Source of the DNA: Thiomicrorhabdus sediminis | Lineage (GTDB): Bacteria > Pseudomonadota > Gammaproteobacteria > Thiomicrospirales > Thiomicrospiraceae | NCBI RefSeq assembly: GCF_005885815.1 | Contig: NZ_CP040602.1 | Span: 1,131,630-1,195,629 of the forward strand | Direction: 5' to 3' | DNA length: 64,000 nt | Part shown: positions 56,979-64,000 of the stretch, piece after piece | Numbering within the stretch: position 1 is the first letter of the stretch | How the letters are laid out: every line of letters begins with the position of its first letter | Position numbers and translations under genes: made by a program | The notes under the pieces: generated by a model | The model's input: the letters and a program-made list of their open reading frames with translations, nothing else | What the model was told of the DNA's origin: nothing | Database searches by the model: none

Positions 56979-57647
56979 ATGTCAGAGTTTCCGGTAATAA
57001 CCATTGATGGGCCAAGCGGCGTCGGTAAAGGAACCCTGGCACAATACCTGACCTGTAAGACCGGTTTTCATTTACTGGATAGTGGGGCGATTTATCGCTC
57101 TTTGGCTTATGGTGTAACTGCCAATCAGATTGCAATTGATGATGTTGCGTCATTGGTGGCGCTGGCGGAAACTTTACCGGTTGAATTTAAAGCAACCAGT
57201 ATTATCTATGATGGTACTGATGTGACTGCAAAGGTGCGCACCGAAGAGGTAGCCGCGGTTGCCTCTACTGTAGCTGCGATTCCGGAGGTGCGGAGTGCTT
57301 TGCTCAACCGCCAAAAGGCTTTTGCGCAGTCACCTGGTTTGATTGCTGATGGTCGTGATATGGGAACTGTGGTGTTTCCCGGTTCACCGTTGAAGCTGTA
57401 TTTGACGGCAAGCGCAGCGGTACGCGCAGAAAGGCGTGTTAAACAGTTGAAAAACCAAGGTATTGATGCTAACATTGCTCAGATAACCAAAGACATCGAA
57501 GAAAGGGACTTACGCGACTCGAGTCGCAAGACAGCTCCTTTAAAGCCTGCAGACGATGCAATTATCATTGATACCTCCGATTTGGATATCAATGAAGTCT
57601 GTCAAAAGGCGATGGCTTTGTTATGGGATAGGAACTTAATGAAGTAA
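56979..57647 (+). CDS. cmk: Cytidylate kinase
   Basis: Phosphorylates CMP and dCMP. The 222-residue protein has the P-loop GPSGVGKGTLAQYL, the FHLLDSGAIYRSLAY acceptor region and DGRDMGTVVFP. ATG 56979 (after GAGTGAG) is chosen over TTG 56973. The upstream aroA ends 33 bp earlier, the downstream terminator-like hairpin at 57720 separates it from rpsA. Confidence 0.96.
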   Translation: MSEFPVITIDGPSGVGKGTLAQYLTCKTGFHLLDSGAIYRSLAYGVTANQIAIDDVASLVALAETLPVEFKATSIIYDGTDVTAKVRTEEVAAVASTVAAIPEVRSALLNRQKAFAQSPGLIADGRDMGTVVFPGSPLKLYLTASAAVRAERRVKQLKNQGIDANIAQITKDIEERDLRDSSRKTAPLKPADDAIIIDTSDLDINEVCQKAMALLWDRNLMK

Positions 57648-57719
57648 ACTTCTATCTCAAATGGTTAATTTACAAGTTAATAAAAGTTTTTAACTGATTG
57701 AATTAAAAAGAATTTATCG

Positions 57720-57759
57720 AATCCCTGGTGCCAAGAGGTCCCGGGGATTTGTATTTTTT
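57720..57759 (+). terminator. Terminator or attenuator between cmk and rpsA
   Basis: AATCCCTGG (57720-57728) pairs with CCGGGGATT (57741-57749), one G-T wobble, followed by TGTATTTTTT. A possible rpsA promoter overlaps its end: TTGTCG (57758) and TATTGT (57781) 17 bases apart. Confidence 0.65.
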
Positions 57760-57837
57760 GTCGGTGATTGGGAAGCTGACTATTGTTAACTGACCCGTTT
57801 TCCCTCCAATACTCCCATAAGAGGTTGGTAAGCGGCT

Positions 57838-57852
57838 ATGAAAAATTGGTAA
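57838..57852 (+). other. Four-codon open frame in the rpsA leader
   Basis: ATG AAA AAT TGG TAA lies 8 bases before the rpsA start, which itself lacks a good Shine-Dalgarno site. GAGG occurs 13 bases upstream of this ATG. It might be chance or a reinitiation device. Confidence 0.25.
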
Positions 57853-57860
57853 TACTATCC

Positions 57861-59522
57861 ATGAGTGAATTATCTTTCGCTGAATTATTTGAAGAGTCTT
57901 TACAGCAAGACAAATTTAACACTGGTTCTCTAATCATCGGTACTGTTGTTGGTATCGACAAAGAAACAGTTCTTGTAGACGCAGGTATGAAATCTGAGTC
58001 TGCCATTCCTAAGTCTCAGTTTTTAAACGCTAACGGTGAACTAGAAGTTGCTGTTGGTGATGAAGTTGAAGTTTACCTAGAGACACTGGAAGATGGTCTT
58101 GGTGAAACTCGCTTGTCACGTGAAAAAGCTAAGCGTGCGAAAACTTGGGATCGCCTTGAAGCGGCTATGGAAGAAGGTGAAGTGGTTACCGGTCTTGTTA
58201 CTGGTAAGGTTAAAGGTGGTCTGACTGTTGACGTTGAAGGCGTTCGTGGTTTCCTACCTGGTTCACTTGTTGATATTCGTCCAATTCGCGACTTTGGTTT
58301 CCTCGAAGGTAAAGAAGTTGAATTGAAGCTTGTTAAGCTAGACCGTAAGCGTAACAACGTTGTTGTTTCTCGTCGCGCGGTTATCGAGCAGGAGTCTTCT
58401 GCTGAGCGTGAAGCGATTCTTGCTAACATGGAAGAAGGTTCAACTCTTAAAGGTATCGTTAAGAACCTTACTGACTACGGTGCGTTTATCGACCTTGGTG
58501 GTGTTGACGGTCTTCTGCATATCACAGATATGGCTTGGCGTCGTGTTAACCACCCATCTGAAATTGTACAGGTTGGTGATGAAATCGAAGTTAAGGTTCT
58601 TAAGTTCGATAAAGAGCGTAACCGTGTATCTCTTGGTCTTAAGCAGCTTGAAGAAGATCCGTGGGCAGATATGGTTTCTCGTTACCCAATGGGTGCAGAA
58701 GTTGGCGGTAAGGTTGCTAACATCACTGATTACGGTGCTTTCATCGAAATCGAAGATGGTATTGAAGGTCTAGTTCATACTTCTGAGCTTGATTGGACTA
58801 ACCGTAATATCCACCCATCTAAGGTTGTACACCTAGGTCAAGAAGTTCGCGTTAAGATCCTTGATGTTGATCAAGAGCGTCGTCGTATCTCTCTATCTAT
58901 CAAGCAGTGTACTGTTAATCCATGGGAAGGTTTCTCAGCGACTCACGCTAAGGGCGATAAGATTTCCGGTTCTATCAAGTCTATCACTGACTTTGGTATC
59001 TTTATCGGTCTAGACGGTGGTATCGATGGTCTGGTGCACCTGACAGATATCTCTTGGAACGTTCCTGGTGAAGAAGCTATCCGTGACTTCAAGAAAGGCG
59101 ATGAGCTGGAAACAGTTATCCTATCTATCGATCCAGAGCGTGAGCGTATCTCTCTAGGTCTTAAGCAGCTAGAACAAGATCCATTTGGTCAGTTCATCGC
59201 TGAGAACGGTAAAGGTAGCATTATCGAAGGTACCGTTAAGTCTGTCGACGAGAAAGGTGCTGTTATCGATGTGGCGCCTGAGGTTGAAGGTTACCTACGC
59301 GCTTCTGAATTGTTAGAAGATACACGTGATGCATCTTCAGTATTGAAAGAAGGTGATACAGTTTCTGCTAAGATCACTAACGTTGATCGTAAGAACCGCT
59401 CTCTATCTTTATCTGTTAAAGCTAAAGAAGCCGCTGAAGAAGCTGAAGCCATCAAAGGTTACTCAGCTGAACAGCAGGTTACTGGTAATACTCTTGGTGA
59501 CCTACTTAAGGACAAGATGTAA
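57861..59522 (+). CDS. rpsA: 30S ribosomal protein S1
   Basis: RNA-binding protein of the small subunit needed to initiate on most mRNAs. The 553-residue protein has six S1 domains; repeats such as [22 protein letters not shown] and [20 protein letters not shown] (each split) are clear. ATG 57861 matches the family N-terminus [15 protein letters not shown]; a longer reading from TTG 57783 is rejected. No Shine-Dalgarno precedes it, as in E. coli, where S1 autoregulates its own translation. Codon use is strongly biased to CTT/CTA, GTT and CGT. Confidence 0.96.
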   Translation: MSELSFAELFEESLQQDKFNTGSLIIGTVVGIDKETVLVDAGMKSESAIPKSQFLNANGELEVAVGDEVEVYLETLEDGLGETRLSREKAKRAKTWDRLEAAMEEGEVVTGLVTGKVKGGLTVDVEGVRGFLPGSLVDIRPIRDFGFLEGKEVELKLVKLDRKRNNVVVSRRAVIEQESSAEREAILANMEEGSTLKGIVKNLTDYGAFIDLGGVDGLLHITDMAWRRVNHPSEIVQVGDEIEVKVLKFDKERNRVSLGLKQLEEDPWADMVSRYPMGAEVGGKVANITDYGAFIEIEDGIEGLVHTSELDWTNRNIHPSKVVHLGQEVRVKILDVDQERRRISLSIKQCTVNPWEGFSATHAKGDKISGSIKSITDFGIFIGLDGGIDGLVHLTDISWNVPGEEAIRDFKKGDELETVILSIDPERERISLGLKQLEQDPFGQFIAENGKGSIIEGTVKSVDEKGAVIDVAPEVEGYLRASELLEDTRDASSVLKEGDTVSAKITNVDRKNRSLSLSVKAKEAAEEAEAIKGYSAEQQVTGNTLGDLLKDKM

Positions 59523-59646
59523 TTTAATTGCATTTCACTCCTGAAGAGGGCGGCTGGTTATACTGGCCGTCCATTGGTCTCGCCAATGTGTTTGCATTGG
59601 GTTTATTGAAACTCTCCAAAGGAGAGATAAATAAGAGTAATATCAA

Positions 59647-59952
59647 ATGACCAAGTCAGAATTGATCGAACTTATTGCAAGAAAGCAAACTCAGTTTGCT
59701 CAAAAAGACGTTGAAATTGCGGTTAATCAAATCGTGGACTCGATGATAGACACCTTGTCAAAAGGTGAGCGTATCGAGATTCGCGGTTTCGGTAGCTTTA
59801 GCCTTCATCACAGAAAGGCACGTGTTGGACGTAATCCTAAAACCGGTGAAACGGTAGAGTTGTCTGACAAGCGTGTTCCTCATTTCAAGCCTGGTAAGGC
59901 TTTGCGTGAGCGAGTTGATGATTCAAAAGATACAACCGATATTTTGCAGTAA
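59647..59952 (+). CDS. ihfB: Integration host factor subunit beta
   Basis: DNA-bending subunit that pairs with IhfA. The 101-residue protein has the HU/IHF fold with [14 protein letters not shown], the [23 protein letters not shown] arm region and [12 protein letters not shown]. It follows rpsA by 124 bp as in other gammaproteobacteria and ends at the terminator at 59971. Confidence 0.96.
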   Translation: MTKSELIELIARKQTQFAQKDVEIAVNQIVDSMIDTLSKGERIEIRGFGSFSLHHRKARVGRNPKTGETVELSDKRVPHFKPGKALRERVDDSKDTTDILQ

Positions 59953-59970
59953 GCTATTGCAATAAAATCG

Positions 59971-60002
59971 AAAAGGGGTGGAATTTCTCACCCCTTTTTT
60001 TA
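59971..60002 (+). terminator. Rho-independent terminator after ihfB
   Basis: AAAAGGGGTG and CACCCCTTTT arms with loop GAATTTCT and T-run. Confidence 0.9.
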
Positions 60003-60059
60003 TGCTTTTTTCCCTCAATCCTCTATAATCATCAGTAATTTCCGTTAGAGAGTTCTCTT

Positions 60060-60428
60060 ATGTTTAAGTTACTGTCTCTTGTTCTGACACTTTGCTTTGT
60101 TTTTATTGGCGTCAGCCTCGGCGTACTAAACCCATCAGAGGTAATGCTTGATCTGTTTTTCGTGCAGATGCAGTTGCCGTTAAGTGTGGTGATGGCAGTT
60201 TTGTTTATTTGTGGCATGTTGCTCGGAGCCCTGTTCATCCTGATGCAGGTTATTCGCTTGAACTGGATGTTACGACGCAAAACCAAAGAGAATCAAAAGC
60301 TTTCGGATCAAATCGTCCAACTGAAAAAAGCCCAGGTGCAGCAGTCTGCCGATCGTTTAGCCAAGGATGTGCAGCGTGTTGAAGTCGACCAGGAGCAGCC
60401 CAAAGCGCTTAGTTACCAGCAACTTTAA
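60060..60428 (+). CDS. lapA: LapA family membrane protein
   Basis: A 122-residue inner-membrane protein with two hydrophobic helices (about 3-22 and 40-65) and a cytoplasmic coiled tail (RRKTKENQKLSDQIVQLKKA). It matches the lipopolysaccharide assembly protein A domain; LapA works with LapB to control LPS synthesis through LpxC turnover. GAGAG precedes ATG 60060. In E. coli lapB follows directly, but here pyrF does, so lapB must be elsewhere or absent. Confidence 0.88.
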   Translation: MFKLLSLVLTLCFVFIGVSLGVLNPSEVMLDLFFVQMQLPLSVVMAVLFICGMLLGALFILMQVIRLNWMLRRKTKENQKLSDQIVQLKKAQVQQSADRLAKDVQRVEVDQEQPKALSYQQL

Positions 60429-60449
60429 ATCTAATAAAACGAGTTTTCC

Positions 60450-61166
60450 ATGAGTCAGAATCAATCTATCAATGATCCTAAAGTATTAATCGCGCTCGAC
60501 TTTGCCGATGCGCAGCAGGCACTTGAATTTGTTACGCCGCTAGACAGTAGTACCTGTCGATTGAAAGTCGGTAAGGAGTTGTTTGCCGCTGCTGGTCCGG
60601 AATTTGTCAGGCAGCTGGTTGATTTGGGTTTTGATGTGTTTTTGGATCTTAAATACCACGATATTCCTAATACGGTTGCCAAAGCCGTTCAGGCGGCAGC
60701 CAGAATGGGGGTGTGGATGGTCAATGTACATGCTTTGGGCGGCCGCAAGATGATGCAGGCAGCCAAGGCGGCGTTGGATGAAATGGAACACAAGCCGTTA
60801 TTGATTGCGGTGACCATCCTGACCAGTATGGAGCAGGAGGATTTAGCGGAAATCGGTCTGGCTGGTTCACCGCGTGACAATGTCATGCGTTTAGCTGCTT
60901 TGACTAAGGATTCCGGTCTGGATGGCGTGGTCTGTTCAGCACAGGAAGCGGCGGATATTCGCGAAATGGTTGGTAAGGATTTCTGCTTAGTGACGCCAGG
61001 AATTCGTCCGGCTGGTAGCGATATTAATGACCAGAAGCGCATCATGACTCCAGCGCAAGCGATTGAGGCAGGCTCGAGTTATTTGGTGGTAGGGCGTCCA
61101 ATCACCCAATCAAAGTCACCAGCCAATACTCTGGCGGAAATCAATGCGAGCCTGATTCATTATTAA
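60450..61166 (+). CDS. pyrF: Orotidine 5'-phosphate decarboxylase
   Basis: Last step of UMP synthesis. The 238-residue TIM barrel has the catalytic Asp-Lys-Asp region [12 protein letters not shown] and the phosphate-binding VTPGIRP with VVGRPI near the end. It starts 21 bp after lapA, so the two are probably one operon. Confidence 0.97.
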   Translation: MSQNQSINDPKVLIALDFADAQQALEFVTPLDSSTCRLKVGKELFAAAGPEFVRQLVDLGFDVFLDLKYHDIPNTVAKAVQAAARMGVWMVNVHALGGRKMMQAAKAALDEMEHKPLLIAVTILTSMEQEDLAEIGLAGSPRDNVMRLAALTKDSGLDGVVCSAQEAADIREMVGKDFCLVTPGIRPAGSDINDQKRIMTPAQAIEAGSSYLVVGRPITQSKSPANTLAEINASLIHY

Positions 61167-61237
61167 TCGTAAAACATTACCGATATTTCAATCGGTTATG
61201 AAAATAAATGGCGTTATAAGTTTAAATGTAAAATATA

Positions 61238-61266
61238 TTGAGCTTTGCGTCATTTTTTTATATAAT
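61238..61266 (+). promoter_or_regulatory. Promoter of the rpsF operon
   Basis: TTGAGC (61238-61243) and perfect TATAAT (61261-61266), 17-base spacer, with a GC-rich discriminator GCGCGC after it, as in ribosomal-protein and rRNA promoters. Confidence 0.75.
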
Positions 61267-61358
61267 GCGCGCCTTTCATGCCGTTTGCATGAATTTCCTT
61301 GTCTCACCATATCAAGGTTATATGGGAGACTGTTTTATCATCCATAAGGAGAAAATGA

Positions 61359-61715
61359 ATGCGTCATTATGAAGTCGTATTTCTAGTGCACCCTGATCAG
61401 AGTGAACAGGTTCCTGCAATGCTAGAGCGTTACCGTGCCCTTATCGAACAGTCTGAAGGTAAGATTCACCGTCTTGAAGACTGGGGACGTCGTCAACTTG
61501 CTTATATCATCAACAAAGTACATAAGGCTCACTACATTCTTATGAACATCGAATGTTCACAAGAAACTCTAGATGAGTTAGAAAATGCTTTTTACTACAA
61601 CGATGCCGTTTTACGTAGCATGGTAGTTAAGCAGAAAGAAGCGATCACTGAACCTTCAGTAATGGCTGGCAATAAAGACGATAAAGCTGACAAGCGTCGT
61701 GGTCCAAAGGAGTAA
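61359..61715 (+). CDS. rpsF: 30S ribosomal protein S6
   Basis: Binds S18 on the platform of the small subunit. The 118-residue protein begins [19 protein letters not shown] and has the [15 protein letters not shown] strand and a charged C-terminal tail; E. coli S6 is modified there by added glutamates, and a tail is present here but ends KRRGPKE without a Glu run. It leads the rpsF-rpsR-DUF2232-rplI operon. Spacing to rpsR is three bases. Confidence 0.97.
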   Translation: MRHYEVVFLVHPDQSEQVPAMLERYRALIEQSEGKIHRLEDWGRRQLAYIINKVHKAHYILMNIECSQETLDELENAFYYNDAVLRSMVVKQKEAITEPSVMAGNKDDKADKRRGPKE

Positions 61716-61718
61716 GAG

Positions 61719-61946
61719 ATGGCTAGAGGATTTGGTAGAAAGAAATTCTGTCGTTTCACAGCTGATGGCGTGAAGCAGATTGATTACAAAGACTTAGATA
61801 CATTGAAAGCGTACATTACTGAAACAGGTAAAATCGTTCCAAGTCGTATCACTGGAACAAGCGCTAAGTATCAGCGTCAGTTAGCCACTGCAATTAAACG
61901 TGCTCGTTATATTGCATTATTGCCATACACTGACCAGCACAAATAA
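61719..61946 (+). CDS. rpsR: 30S ribosomal protein S18
   Basis: A 75-residue partner of S6. [23 protein letters not shown] and [17 protein letters not shown] (in parts) are typical. A Cys near the N-terminus (KKFCRF) is the kind that binds zinc in C+ S18 paralogues, but the other usual cysteines are missing, so this is a zinc-independent form. Confidence 0.97.
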   Translation: MARGFGRKKFCRFTADGVKQIDYKDLDTLKAYITETGKIVPSRITGTSAKYQRQLATAIKRARYIALLPYTDQHK

Positions 61947-61973
61947 TTTTTGTGAACTAGAAATAGGAACACA

Positions 61974-62870
61974 ATGCTCGGAATAGCTAATTATGCAATG
62001 AAAGGGCCAACGCAGGCCTTGATTGCGATCGTTATATTTGCGGCATTAAGTGTTTTTTTAGCACCGTTTGGAATTATTGTCGGTGCTTTAATCGCCTTGG
62101 TTACCTTGAGAGTCTCGGTTAGCGAAGGTTTTAAAACCCTGGTATGGGGTGTTTTGAGTCATGTCGGCCTAACGCTGTTATTGACTGGTAGTATGCTTGG
62201 TGGCTTTTTAGCGGTTGCCGAATACATGTTACCGGTCTGGTTGATGGCCGTTGTACTCAGGCAGACCAATTCACTGGCTTCTGCATTGCAATTCGCAATG
62301 GTTTTAGTCGGTGTATTGGTGGTAGGTTTCCATTTAATGGTTGCCGATACGTCACAATGGTGGCTATCGTTGTTTAACCAGTATCTGGCACCGGTGCTAC
62401 AAGCATCGCAGATTGAATATGAAGTGGAGCGCATTGCGCAGATCACTGATCATTTCACCATGCTGGTAGCCGTGTTTATGATTGTTTTATGGTTCTCCAT
62501 TTTGGTCGTAGGCAGATGGTGGCAGAGCGAGTTGTATTATCCTGGCCGTTTTAAAACGGACTTTTATCAGCTGGCACTTCCGAAATCAACCGCTTATGTA
62601 GCCATCGCTTTGGCTGTGTTAGGTCTGTTAAACGCATCGCAAAACAGCATGATCAATGATTTATCATCGGTTCTGATTGCTGGCTTGATGATGCAGGGCA
62701 TTGCCATTGCCCACCATACCGTTGCCACCAAGGAGATGCGTACTGCTTGGTTGGTCGGGTTATATATACTGTTGTTTCTAGTTCCAGAAAGCATGTTGGT
62801 TTTAGCAACCATCGGTTTGGTAGACACTTGGGTGGATTTCCGTAACCGTTGGACGAATAAAGAACTATAG
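61974..62870 (+). CDS. DUF2232 membrane protein in ribosomal operon
   Basis: A 298-residue inner-membrane protein with about eight hydrophobic helices. The DUF2232 family commonly sits between rpsR and rplI in gammaproteobacteria, exactly as here; its job is unknown. The conserved periplasmic-side stretch QIEYEVERIAQITDHF (about 140-155) and WWQSELYYPGRFK are the most family-like parts. Its genes are spaced 27 bp after rpsR and 11 bp before rplI. Confidence 0.85.
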   Translation: MLGIANYAMKGPTQALIAIVIFAALSVFLAPFGIIVGALIALVTLRVSVSEGFKTLVWGVLSHVGLTLLLTGSMLGGFLAVAEYMLPVWLMAVVLRQTNSLASALQFAMVLVGVLVVGFHLMVADTSQWWLSLFNQYLAPVLQASQIEYEVERIAQITDHFTMLVAVFMIVLWFSILVVGRWWQSELYYPGRFKTDFYQLALPKSTAYVAIALAVLGLLNASQNSMINDLSSVLIAGLMMQGIAIAHHTVATKEMRTAWLVGLYILLFLVPESMLVLATIGLVDTWVDFRNRWTNKEL

Positions 62871-62881
62871 AGGTTTAAGCG

Positions 62882-63334
62882 ATGAATGTTATTCTGCTTG
62901 AAAAAGTACAAAATCTAGGGTCTTTGGGTGATCAAGTTTCAGTTAAATCTGGTTACGCTCGTAACTTCTTGATTCCTCAAGGTAAAGCAAAAGCAGCTAC
63001 TAAAGAAAACCTAGCTGAGTTTGAAGCAATGCGTGCTGAATTAGAAAAAGCCGCTGCTGCTGAACTTGCGGTTGCTCAGGGTATTTATGAGAACCTGAAC
63101 GGTCAGGTTATCTCAATCGAATCAGTTGCCGGAGATGAAGGTAAGCTATTCGGTTCTGTAGGTACTCAGGATATTTCTGATGCACTTAAAGCAGCAGGTT
63201 TTGAAGTTGAGCGTCGTAACGTTCGTATGCCAGAAGGTGCATTGCGCCACACGGGTACTTACGAAATCGACGTTCAGCTGCACACTGATGTTGTTGCATC
63301 GATTACTGTAGAAGTTAAGGCTGCTGCTGAGTAA
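62882..63334 (+). CDS. rplI: 50S ribosomal protein L9
   Basis: A 150-residue dumbbell protein of the large subunit. The N-terminal domain has [20 protein letters not shown] and [15 protein letters not shown]; a long helix follows, and the C-terminal domain includes [15 protein letters not shown]-like residues ([14 protein letters not shown]). It ends the operon before the terminator at 63364. Confidence 0.97.
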   Translation: MNVILLEKVQNLGSLGDQVSVKSGYARNFLIPQGKAKAATKENLAEFEAMRAELEKAAAAELAVAQGIYENLNGQVISIESVAGDEGKLFGSVGTQDISDALKAAGFEVERRNVRMPEGALRHTGTYEIDVQLHTDVVASITVEVKAAAE

Positions 63335-63363
63335 TATACTTAACAGCAAGCTTTAAGCTCTTG

Positions 63364-63407
63364 AAAAAAGCGGGGTTCGACCAGTTCGAACCGCCGCTTT
63401 TTTTATG
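63364..63407 (+). terminator. Rho-independent terminator after rplI
   Basis: GCGG-GGTTCGA and TTCGAACC-CCGC arms with a bulged G, flanked by A-run and T-run. Confidence 0.85.
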
Positions 63408-63589
63408 TCTCCAATTTATCAGTTTGTGGTGCGGATTTTTTACCGTTATTATTACGTGTCATGTTAAATCGTGACGTTATAATAGAGTACTTGCTTGATC
63501 CTTTTATAAGAGGTTGAAGCACAGGGTTAAGAATCATTTTCCCCGTAACTTTTTTGAGAACCGCTAACGCAAAGAAATTTTATAAAATT

Positions 63590-64000
63590 ATGGCTGCAAA
63601 AAATCCCGCTACCAATGTTGATGAAATGTTTAAGGTCCCACCGCACTCTCTAGAGGCCGAACAATCCGTACTCGGTGGTTTGATGTTATCCGATGATGTA
63701 TTGGATGATGTCGTAGTGGTGGTCAATGTGGAAGATTTTTATACCAAACAGCATCAGGTGATTTTTGAAGCGATCATCAATTTAAGCCGTAACAGCAAAC
63801 CCTATGATTTGGTTGCGGTGGTAGCGCATTTATCCAGTGTCGGTCAAATTGAAACGGCCGGTGATAAAACCTATTTGGCCGAGCTGGTGAAAAATACACC
63901 GGGTGCGGCGAATATTCTCTATTACTCGCAAATCGTACGTGATAAATCGATTCTGCGTAAATTGATTCAAGCCGGTAATGAAATTGCCGAATCCGGTTAC
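63590..64000 (+). CDS. dnaB: Replicative DNA helicase DnaB (partial, N-terminal)
   Basis: The frame from ATG 63590 runs off the window after 137 codons. It has the DnaB N-terminal signature PPHSLEAEQSVLGGLMLS, then the helical DnaG-binding domain with YLAELVKNTPGAANILYYSQIV; the RecA-like motor lies beyond the edge. A TATAAT at 63478-63483 is a possible promoter. The position after rplI is standard. Confidence 0.95.
   Translation, partial: MAAKNPATNVDEMFKVPPHSLEAEQSVLGGLMLSDDVLDDVVVVVNVEDFYTKQHQVIFEAIINLSRNSKPYDLVAVVAHLSSVGQIETAGDKTYLAELVKNTPGAANILYYSQIVRDKSILRKLIQAGNEIAESGY

Overview
The window reads as an ordinary chromosomal segment of a gammaproteobacterium. Three conserved blocks support this: gyrA-serC-pheA-hisC-tyrA-aroA-cmk-rpsA-ihfB-lapA, tig-clpP-clpX-lon-hup, and rpsF-rpsR-DUF2232-rplI-dnaB. 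The arrangement of gyrA through ihfB and the ubiG-mupP-yciK cluster resemble Pseudomonas. Moderate base composition, frequent TTG codons and the general gene content suggest a Thiomicrospira/Thiomicrorhabdus/Hydrogenovibrio-like sulfur bacterium, but that genus-level guess is inference only. I see no prophage, insertion sequence, CRISPR array or integrase.

Positions 1-13,982 hold mixed accessory and housekeeping genes: the tail of an unknown gene, a LysE-type exporter, a MASE3-PAS-PAS-GGDEF diguanylate cyclase, tRNA methyltransferase TrmO next to a dual-specificity phosphatase, a quinone-oxidoreductase-like protein with a possible frameshifted start, an unusual membrane protein with a PDC-like domain, an exported GlcG/HbpS protein, a FemAB-like acetyltransferase, a pirin-DoxX pair divergent from a LysR regulator, a CheZ-like protein, a 0.9 kb gap rich in hairpins, and a pseudouridine synthase-YcgN pair. 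Positions 14,000-19,930 hold two tandem SlyD-like prolyl isomerases, HemJ, and an iron module: an LbtU-like porin, an FbpB-FbpC iron ABC transporter without its binding protein, a small cysteine-rich protein, and two Fur-box-like sites.

Positions 20,000-30,550 carry rimO, a type II NADH dehydrogenase, a rhodanese, ppsA, a deoxyinosine glycosylase, the trhP-yfhL pair, a glutathione transferase, an exported protein and a DUF2892 protein. Positions 30,700-39,000 carry the protein-quality-control block (tig, clpP, clpX, lon, hup), two identical tRNA-Val/tRNA-Asp pairs and fabI. Positions 39,245-45,544 hold a four-gene peptide ABC transporter whose binding protein appears membrane-anchored and one of whose permeases has a long N-terminal extension.

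Positions 45,560-48,050 carry a small membrane protein and, on the minus strand, ubiG-mupP-yciK. From 48,427 to the end lie gyrA, serine/aromatic/histidine biosynthesis genes, cmk, rpsA, ihfB, lapA, pyrF, the S6-S18-DUF2232-L9 operon and the start of dnaB. The pheA and tyrA enzymes both consume prephenate, which TrhP (26,663) is known to use for tRNA hydroxylation. No obviously new large system is visible. The most interesting leads are the hairpin-rich unannotated gap at 12,290-12,510, the Fur-linked iron module with its small Cys-rich protein, the tethered peptide transporter, and the short CheZ-like protein.
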